In this document: positions 57,135-64,000 of the stretch, in pieces | Layout: every line of letters starts with the position of its first letter | Numbering within the stretch: position 1 is the stretch's first letter | Assembly: GCA_963565915.1 (NCBI GenBank) | Contig: OY751485.1 | Location: 1,674,001 to 1,738,000, forward strand | Direction: 5' to 3' | Source: Entoloma clypeatum | Lineage: Eukaryota; Basidiomycota; Agaricomycetes; Agaricales; Entolomataceae | DNA: 64,000 nt | Translations under genes and position numbers: made by a program | Notes under the pieces: model-generated | The model's database searches: none | Told to the model about the DNA's origin: nothing | What the model saw: only the letters and a program-made list of their open reading frames with translations

Positions 57135-57855
57135 ATGGGGTTTTTTAAACATGCAACAAACATCACCATGACCGAATGTACAGTACAGGACATCCATGGC
57201 GATCAGAGTACGCACAACGGGAACGTGTACAATGTTAATTCGTCCAATCGCACGAATGACAGGACGAAGGAGTCACTTAACAGCTCGTCAGGGAACCATA
57301 ACGGTACTTGCAATCACTTAATATCAATGACACATAGTCGTGCTGACCTCTGAAGCAGAACACTCGCAACCCGAGCCTGCGCCCCCCGCATCACTTTCCT
57401 CTGCATTTGTGAACCAAAGTACTAAGTCCTCCATGAATTGCAAAGCATACCCATTTTTTGAAGACCGGCTCCATTTAGGAGAAGTCACAGACAAAAAAGA
57501 TCGCTTGCGACAGGCGATCCTGCAAGTTCAACAGGACAGAGCCCGACAACCTGAACCTGCTATCACTTCCTCAGCTGCTCCGCCGTATTCTATAGCATCC
57601 GCTACTCCTTCTGTTCGCACTTTGCCTGCTCGCATCTCGAGTTCTTCAGATGTGTCCAATACAGCCACCTTATACAGGCCAGCCGAATGTGTGCGCGCTC
57701 CAGTCAAATCGAAGAATCTTCTCCTCTCTGCCAAGAGCATTATGCATGCCGCCCTTTCTGCCGAAGGAACTATCACGACTGCCGCTGCACTCGCGCTCCG
57801 GACTGCGTCGCATTTTCGGTCGCTGGGGCGTTTCATAGCGCGACCGAAGCTCTGA
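57135..57855 (+). CDS. Small protein sharing the NLR's N-terminal motif
   Basis: Two exons from ATG 57135 (MGFFKHATNITMTECTVQDI), spliced NHN/VVLTSEAEHSQPEPAPP, ending LRTASHFRSLGRFIARPKL. The N-terminal segment TVQDIHGDQSTHNGNVYNV lines up with TFFDVRGNLKVHNGDVHNI at the start of the NACHT NLR 940 bp downstream, identical at T, D, G, HNG, V and N. The middle is Ser/Pro-rich (SSAFVNQSTKSSMNCKAYPF). The C-terminus contains a helix-like, mildly hydrophobic stretch (SAEGTITTAAALALRTASHF). There is no NACHT domain. It could be an NLR adaptor or partner, or a truncated NLR relative. Confidence 0.6.
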
Positions 57856-58794
57856 ATGCCAAGGCTAATCTTCATCGGAAACAAGCCCTATGAAGAGTCA
57901 ATGGCGTAATCGTCGCTCTCGAAGGAGGCGATGCGAATCCGGAGGTCTACAGGGATAGGGAAGGGGCATTCAAGTTGCAAGGGGGGCCCGAACACTGGAA
58001 TCGTGAATAAAGCCTCTGAGGCGTGTCGTACCATTCCAACACACCCCTGAGGGGCTAGCACTCACACCAACGGAGCTGACATCCTTTCCAATCTTTGGAT
58101 ATAGTTGCAACACGGCCTATGAGTAGTGGATGAGGCAAGTTGATATTTTCAAGTCTCTGTCGTAGGTAAAATCATTCAACATGGCTCCTGCCATCCTGGC
58201 TTCTGTCGTAGTACTCATTGAATACCTCGTAGTAGGACTCTCACAAACCTGTGGATCCTTGCACATACAGTAGGAGCGTGAATTGATGATCACATCTGCC
58301 TGATCATACCAGGCCCTTCCTTGGCTTAGATCGGAACAACCCGCATTTGAAAACCACAACATACATATTAGGGTCGTCCTCATTCCCAGAAAAAAGACAT
58401 TCATCCATCAGTCTGGCTGGGAGACTGAACGGGGCAAGGTCAGCCCAACTACAGTACGACTGCGGGCAGCTTGCGGTTTGTCAAGACGTACATTCTCCTT
58501 GCACCATTCCATCCTAATCCAATCCCAATGGTCTTGATCTCGAGTCGGTGCGTTTCCGTGCCCCTTCCCTTGAGCTCCATACATAAAACACACCTACGAT
58601 CAACGCCACATCACTGCTTTCCTCCGGCCTGTGCAGTGCTGCGGCCCAATCAGAAACCAGGGGAACTCCTCCGCAGCAGCTAAGCAATGTATCAGAATCA
58701 TAGGGTCCACTACGTGCATTGACAGGACGAATGCCACGCGCGCCTAGGGTGTGCCAGCGCCTCCTCGCCCTTCCACCTCTACTCTTCTCGCCTC
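57856..58794. other. Intergenic region upstream of the NLR
   Basis: 939 bp. A minus-strand open frame at 58117-58370 has a hydrophobic start and several cysteines (TTLICMLWFSNAGCSDLSQ) but no supporting introns or homology. I do not call it a gene. Confidence 0.4.
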
Positions 58795-61511
58795 ATGCCG
58801 CCCTTTTCTTCTAAGGCGCCTGATACAAAGATTCAAAATAGCACATTCTTCGATGTTCGAGGAAATCTGAAGGTACACAACGGTGATGTCCATAATATAC
58901 AAAAATCGGAGACAGGTCAGTCTACGCGCAACCTAGTCCACAGTAAATACTGACATGTCGTACCATCGCGGTAGGTCTCCTTGAACTATTTCGAGCGTCC
59001 GCGCCAGGTGCCGCCTTTAATTCTCTGGAACGTTCCCCTCCACCGAGATGTCACCCGGGAACACGAAAGGAGATTTTGGACAAGGTCAAGCGCTGGACCG
59101 ATGGACCCTCCAAGGTTGAAAAGATCGTCTGGCTTCACGGCCCGGCTGGTTCTGGAAAATCGGCGATCGCACAGACGATCGCAGAGACGTGCGCTGCAAG
59201 CAAACAACTGGCCGCGAGTTTTTTCTTCTCGAAAGGGTCCACTTCTCGCGCGAATCCTCGGCTCTTTTTCACGACGATCGCCCTTCAACTTGCCCTATCT
59301 ACGCCGGACAAGAGAGATCGAATTCGTAAAGCCGTGGAGGACGACCCTTGTCTTGTACAGACAGAACATGCCAATCAAATGAAACGACTTATCATCGACC
59401 CGCTCTTATCATTGGTAATCCCAGGAGCGGACGAGGCGACTCACCCCCCCTTTCTAGTCATTATTGACGGTCTTGATGAGTGCGATGGCCAGAAGGAGCA
59501 GGTGGAGCTCTTATCCCATATTCTCCAACTTGTCACGACACATCGCGTACCTCTATCGTTTCTCATCATCAGCCGTCCCGAGCAACACATCCGAGCCTTC
59601 TTTGATTCCGATAGACGCATTCCGCAGGATATTCTTACACGTGTATCACTCTATGACGACTTCCAGGCGCAAGAGGATGTTCATGTAGTTCTCCGGGATG
59701 GTTTCTCCCGGATTTGTGCTTCAGGAAGGCATGATGACGTCCTGCAGGGCAAAGCGTGGCCATCTGATGAAGACATTCGATTACTTGCTCGACGATCCGG
59801 TGGATACTTCATCTATGCCTCCACCGTGCTCAACTATGTCGATGATGACAATTCATCGTGTGTCGATCGGCTCAAGGGGGTTATAAACACCTCATCAACT
59901 GATTCAGCAGTATTTGCGGAACTTGATAAATTGTATCTGCATATCCTATCGAGATCCCCCGAGGTTGAACGCCTCTCATTTGTACTTGGTGCTCTCTTGG
60001 TGCCAACCACTCATTACGAATGGCAGGGGGGGCCGAACTATCATGCGGTTCATCGCGGTGGAGAAACCATTGAAACTATTGCAGTATTTCTTGATCTGCA
60101 GCCTGGTGAGGTGATGGCAACTCTGCGTGGGTTGCATTCAGTGGTGCGGTTCAGCACCACCTACCAGATGAAGATAACAGCCACGCCAATGCATAATTCG
60201 TTCCAGGAATTTCTTTTCGACAAAACCCGTGCGGGAAAATATTATCTCGACCTCGAGAAAGCCCATGCGGACATCGTCGATTATGGCGCAAAGTTAGTCA
60301 GGGAATGGGACAGCAGGCTGAAATCCTCGCCTGAGTATGTTTTTTTTTTTGCATTTGACGTTACGATGTAAAGCTGACTGTCTCGTTCAAGAGTAAACGC
60401 AAACGTTGCATGTCAACCGGCTTGCAGTGCTTTTTGGTTCACCGAGAATCCCGTCATGATTCCAGTCATTTATCTTGTGATTGAGCCTTGGCTTGATCAT
60501 CTTAATCATCTCACGGGCGGTGAGGATCAGGAATATCTTCTGGCGAATGTTCGTGATAGCATCAAGACCTGGAACCCATGGAACTCGGCATCGAATTCTG
60601 ATCAGTGGCCGAGCGCACCTCAAGCACAACTCCTGAAATACTTGGGCAACAGCATTCAATGCAGTTTCAATATGGTTAGTCTAACTGTCATCTACCGTGG
60701 TTAAGGTCAATGATATTCATTCTCAAAGAAACAAGGTCCCTATAAGGACTTGGTCCGAAATCAGTTTATTAAGCTTCTTGATCTCGGCTTTGAAACCCTC
60801 GAGGATTTCCCAGAATCCGTGCCCATGATTCAGGCTCTTCTTATGCTGCCCTGGCAAAACCTCCCAATCTCAGAGGACGTTAATCAACATGTGTTCAGAC
60901 AATATCTCAAACGTTGTGGATTTCCGGAGGCAGATTTCGATTCTCATCTAAATCTATTGGTCCTGTGGCCTCCTATATGGGAATCATCCTTATACAACTT
61001 CAGTGCAGCAGGTTATGCTTTGCGGAAGTTTTTGACTGACCGGAAAAGAAGTGGTTGGCTGTACTCTGATGAAACTGAGCGGCACACTCTCATTGCGAAT
61101 AACTGGCTTCTTTGGCTTAAGCAAGGCCTTCTGATGGAACGGTGAAGCATATTCTTGACATGCAATCAAAATACGCACTGAACTCTCACTTGCAGTCATG
61201 ATTCTTGGGCTCGTGATATAGTTCTCGAGAATTGGAGCAAGTTTTTGACAAACTCTGAGTATGGAAATGCTGACTTGATATCGCGGCTCCGAGATTTCGA
61301 TTTGAGCATCGCATCCAAGGCAAGCACTCATGATGCAGACCGTGTTATCTGGTGGTTGGAGGTGGGCCACCAACTTGTATGCCATGAACCTTTTCTTATA
61401 CTTCCCTCTGCTCTGCAGAGGAGCAAAAACGCACCAGAAGATGTTCTATTGCGCTGGAAAATGTATCAGGCTTCGTCTACAAACTCAGGCTTCTGCCTTA
61501 GCAGGTTGTAG
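58795..61511 (+). CDS. NACHT-domain NLR (STAND) protein
   Basis: Fungal NLR-like NTPase; such proteins act in non-self recognition and regulated cell death. The start ATG at 58795 opens MPPFSSKAPDTKIQNSTFFD. The N-terminal motif TFFDVRGNLKVHNGDVHNI (about residues 17-35) matches the neighbour at 57135. After an intron a linker (LLELFRASAPGAAFNSLERS) leads to the NACHT core: Walker A IVWLHGPAGSGKSAIAQTIA, ASFFFSKGSTSRANPRLFFT, Walker B PPFLVIIDGLDECDGQKEQ, then FLIISRPEQHIRAFF and GYFIYASTVLNYV (winged-helix side). The rest (SRSPEVERLSFVLGALLVP, HNSFQEFLFDKTRAGKYYLD and downstream helical exons) is the usual unannotated C-terminal half. No WD40, ankyrin or TPR repeats follow. Five exons splice cleanly, about 850 residues. 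An effector domain is not obvious; the N-terminal motif may serve signalling. Confidence 0.9.
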
Positions 61512-61867
61512 TAAAGTACAATTATAATGGTGTATAAAGCACAGTACTGCCGATGCCGTGACTTGAAAGCACTGTAAGCAAGCATCATCTCCCATGAACG
61601 ATCCGACGAGCCCAACATACCTCAATTTCTTACCAGTCCATGGTGACTACATCCACAGCTCACAAACCGGGGGTATCTACGTCTTGAAGAGAAGCCCAAG
61701 CCAGAGAATACAGGTTTGGAGACAACAGCCTTCGGAAAACCTGTGTAACCCTCGAATCGGAACCCTATGCCACAGGCGCCCCTGTATTCCACCCTGATAG
61801 TCCACAGTCCCAAGTTATAAAAGAGGCACTTGCGCTTATCAGAATTCCTCCCATTTGCTTCCAGTCA
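61512..61867. other. Intergenic region
   Basis: 356 bp between the NLR stop and the acyl-CoA ligase start. It presumably contains the ligase promoter. No element was recognised. Confidence 0.45.
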
Positions 61868-64000
61868 ATGGCGCCCAGAATCTACACCTCCCCTGTGCCT
61901 TCTCTTCCTGTTTTATCCACTTCTATCTTTACTCACCTCTTCCGTTCCCCTTCGAATGACCCAAATATCATCGGAGGATACCCCGGCTCTGCGCGGGCTT
62001 TTATCGATTCCGACTCTGGAACCACCTTGACTCGTGCACAAACCAAGCATTTTGCACTTTCTCTGGCATACGGCCTATGTAATCATCCAGCCACCGGAAC
62101 ACGACGTGGCGATGTTATTATGATATATTCCCCCAATTCTCTTAGCTGGCCGGTGGCGCTCTTCGGCTCAAGTAAGTCATTAAATAAATAAAAACCATCA
62201 TATTGTTCCATCCAGATTCTGAAGTGGAACATGATCGTTAGTCGCAGCAGGCCTGCGGTGTACTCTCGCTAATAGCGGCAATATCGCGAGAGAGCTAGCT
62301 TTCCAATACCGAGATAGTGGTGCTAGGCTGGTCTTTACAAACGAGGAAGGAATCGCAGCGGTGCTTGGCGCATTCGAAGAATCAGGTATCAGTAGGAATG
62401 AAGGGCTGAAGCGGATCATTGTCCTGGACGATGGACTTGAGTGGGCGGGTGGACCCGCGGCTACAAGAAAGTCAGAAGCACCAGGGCTTCTGCGGATGCA
62501 AGACTTGCTGAATCGAGGCGCGTTAGATGAAGAAGAGAAGTTTGAGGGCGAGAATTGCCATGAGACGGCCTATATGTGCTATAGCTCAGGTATGCACAAC
62601 GATATCTCTCCTCCAACTCTAACTCGGGTTTGAAGGAACGACAGGGAAACCAAAGGGTGTGGAGGTGAGGATCAAATCATGAACAAACTGTGAATATCCA
62701 CGCTGATTCATCCATATATAGACGACACATCAGAATGTGACCACCCTGTTGGATATAGTTCAGACAACATTTATCAAAGTCGTCTGTGGAGTCGACAGTG
62801 TACTGGGGGTTCTTCCCTTCTACCACATATATGGTGTGTTCGAGCTTCGCCCTCATCGATCATCCCTCCCAACGGGTTATTCATCAAACAGGAGCCATCA
62901 AAGTATTGCATTTCCCGTGGTCATGCGGCATTGCTGTTGTCATTCAACCTCGATTTGACCCGGAGAAATTTTGTGCGAGTATCGAGAGATACAAGATTAC
63001 AATAGCATTGGTCGTACCACCAGTGCTGGTCAAACTGGCTTTACATCCTGGTTGGTTCTATTCAGCGATGTGATGTTTATCTTTGAAATGGAGACTGTGT
63101 TTAGCAGTTGACAAGTATGATGTATCTTCGATAACTATGTTACTGTCCGGAGCTGCGCCATTAGGAGCTGCGTTGGTCAAACAGGCGAGAGCCATGTCGT
63201 GGTTGTGCTCAATGTATTGATCTCATTTTTTGAAGGTCACAGACCGCTTAGTGGCGAAGAAAAATGGGAAGGGGAAGCTCACTGTGTTACAAGGTTAATG
63301 TTCGTGCTCTTACTTTTAACAAGTAATCACAGGATATGGCCTGACGGAGACTTCTCCTACAACCCATATGCTCCCAGAGAATGATGCTCTACGAAAGGCT
63401 GGGAGCATCGGCATTTTATTGCCCAATTTAGAAGCTCGACTCGTTCTGGACGGTGATAAGAGGGGAAATGTCGAGGCCAGGACTGGTGACGCGGCAGAAC
63501 TATGGTTGAGAGGTCCAACCATCATGAAGGTGTGAACCTGCTTTCGTCCATATGATCATCAGTCATTGCTCATTTTTCCTTCAAGAGATACCTTAATAAT
63601 TCGAAAGCTACTCGCGAGTCGATCACGCCGGATGGATGGCTGAAGACTGGAGATATCGTGATCAGAGATTCAGAAGGTTATTATTATGTTGTTGACCGGC
63701 AGAAGGAGCTCATCAAGTACAAGGTGAGGGCATTCTTGAATGTTCCAGATGTATCATTCAGACGTACTTGGATAGGGCTTTCAAGGTTTGTTGTCACATA
63801 TCTGGAGTGATTGCCTCACAAGGAGAATCTCTAGTCCCCCCTGCGGAACTAGAAGGTGTTCTTTTGACTCATCCTGATATCAGCGACGCTGCCGTCACAG
63901 GCGTCGAAAGTGCCAAGCAGGCAACTGAGCTTCCAAGGTCACTCCAAATAGACCCTGCTCTCATTATATCACGAGTTACTCACAAATAATCAGGGCGTAC
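61868..64000 (+). CDS. Acyl-CoA / 4-coumarate-CoA ligase-like enzyme (partial, runs off window)
   Basis: AMP-dependent synthetase that activates a carboxylic acid as acyl-AMP and then acyl-CoA. The start ATG at 61868 opens [20 protein letters not shown]. Core motifs are [13 protein letters not shown] (split by an intron after YSSG), [64 protein letters not shown] and the A8 loop [17 protein letters not shown]. The A8 GFQ comes from a 10-nt micro-exon (63776-63785), followed by [20 protein letters not shown] after another intron. The last exon seen ends at a further donor near 63946 and the C-terminus lies beyond 64000, so a peroxisomal signal cannot be checked. The substrate (phenylpropanoid, phenylacetate or fatty acid) is unknown. 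Confidence 0.88.

Noticed and set aside
58117..58404. Possible small secreted cysteine protein (minus)
   Set aside because: It has a hydrophobic start and several cysteines, but the frame is short, without introns, and no homology could be seen; not distinguishable from chance.

Overview
The window is nuclear DNA of a filamentous basidiomycete, most likely an Agaricomycete (mushroom-forming fungus). The reasons are genes broken by many 45-75 bp GT-AG introns with CTRAY-like branch sites, tight gene packing on both strands, and typical agaricomycete gene content: a NACHT NLR, F-box and aminoglycoside-phosphotransferase-like families, and an ERT1/AcuK-type regulator. No bacterial operons, rRNA genes or CRISPR arrays are present. 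Exon boundaries are my own splicing by eye; gene spans run from start to stop codon and include introns.

Layout. 0.1-3.6 kb: a minus-strand aldo-keto reductase with an in-frame TGA, then a relic repeat and about 1.5 kb without a supportable gene. 3.6-6.2 kb: FAD-linked oxidase (+). 6.7-16.6 kb: three minus-strand housekeeping or regulatory genes: a DH-BAR-SH3 Rho GEF, a PMR1-type Ca2+/Mn2+ ATPase, and an ERT1/AcuK gluconeogenesis regulator. 17-19 kb: a tRNA-Ala(AGC) with an intron, then a recent-looking retroposed element with a 29-nt poly(A) tail and a 14-bp target-site duplication, then YAR1. 19.9-22.3 kb: a multi-pass membrane protein.

22.7-28.2 kb: a tandem duplication of a divergent gene pair, each pair a protein kinase plus a small helical 'companion'. 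It is followed by a 278-bp MITE, an APH-family kinase-like gene, a kinase relic and an F-box gene. 32.2-38.8 kb: RIT1, a SET-domain gene, a coiled-coil gene and a membrane J-protein, arranged as two divergent pairs whose start codons lie under 30 bp apart. 38.8-42 kb: decayed duplicate fragments and one small gene. 43.1-45.7 kb: a third kinase/companion pair with the same divergent arrangement.

46.5-52.5 kb: a trypsin-like serine peptidase gene divergent from glucosidase II alpha. 53.3-56.8 kb: two unidentified minus-strand genes. 57.1-61.5 kb: a small gene that shares an N-terminal motif with the NACHT NLR that follows it. 61.9-64 kb: an acyl-CoA ligase cut by the window end.

The most interesting candidate system is the repeated divergent kinase/companion module (two tandem copies, one distant copy, one relic). 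The NLR with its motif-sharing neighbour is second. Both functions are inference. The housekeeping calls (PMR1, ERT1, YAR1, RIT1, glucosidase II) rest on clear family motifs.
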